Shown here in pieces: positions 5,631 to 5,663 of a DNA stretch of 5,663 bases. The stretch is from an uncultured Eubacteriales bacterium. Lineage in GTDB: Bacteria; Bacillota; Clostridia; Oscillospirales; Acutalibacteraceae. Positions within the stretch are counted from its first letter, which is position 1, and every line of letters begins with the position of its first letter. The translations under genes were made by a program, and so were the position numbers. The notes under the pieces were generated by a model. It had not been told where the DNA came from. It searched no databases and saw only the letters and a list, made by a program, of their open reading frames with translations. Location of the stretch: the NCBI GenBank assembly GCA_934718145.1, contig CAKUZC010000069.1, forward strand, positions 1-5,663, read 5' to 3'.

Positions 5631-5663
5631 AAATAATATAAAATATTTAACTAAATAAATTTT

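Overview
The window is a very AT-rich stretch (well above two thirds A+T by eye) with strong AGGAGG-type ribosome binding sites, sigma-A-like promoters, U-tract terminators, a sortase-anchored surface protein and a CX2CX2CX6C flavoprotein. Together these point to a low-GC Gram-positive anaerobe (Clostridia/Tissierellia type). The sequence alone does not give genus or species. No tRNA, rRNA, CRISPR array, transposase or attachment site was found.

Layout. Positions 1-688 look like decayed coding DNA. A C-terminal protein fragment ends at 187. Overlapping it by 8 bases is a small membrane-anchored gene that appears broken by several frameshifts (180-688) and is followed by a hairpin terminator (704-748). 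A second GC-rich terminator (876-906) separates this from a 459-residue LPXTG-type (NPQTG) cell-wall protein on the minus strand (928-2307). That gene is divergent from a lipoprotein of the nucleoside phosphorylase family (2494-3429, plus). The lipoprotein gene has a textbook promoter and a perfect Shine-Dalgarno, but an ATA codon sits where the start codon should be. Next come a helical orphan protein with a strong promoter (3603-4226, plus; possible premature stop), a shared convergent terminator (4356-4385), a flavodoxin-fold iron-sulfur flavoprotein (4384-4923, minus) and a second small orphan (5196-5552, minus).

How the genes relate. There is no long operon: most genes have their own promoter and are separated by AT-rich gaps. 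The main non-obvious signal is that the two orphan genes (3603-4226 and 5196-5552) do not resemble each other in protein sequence but carry clearly related leaders: promoter, transcription start region and a 15-base identical ribosome-binding block. This suggests co-regulation or common dispersal. In the second copy the -35/-10 spacer is an uninterrupted TA dinucleotide tract, the arrangement known to drive promoter phase variation in some bacteria.

The surface protein and the lipoprotein are both predicted to be exported and to share a promoter region, so this part of the window concerns the cell envelope. The functions of the two orphan genes cannot be assigned from sequence reading alone.
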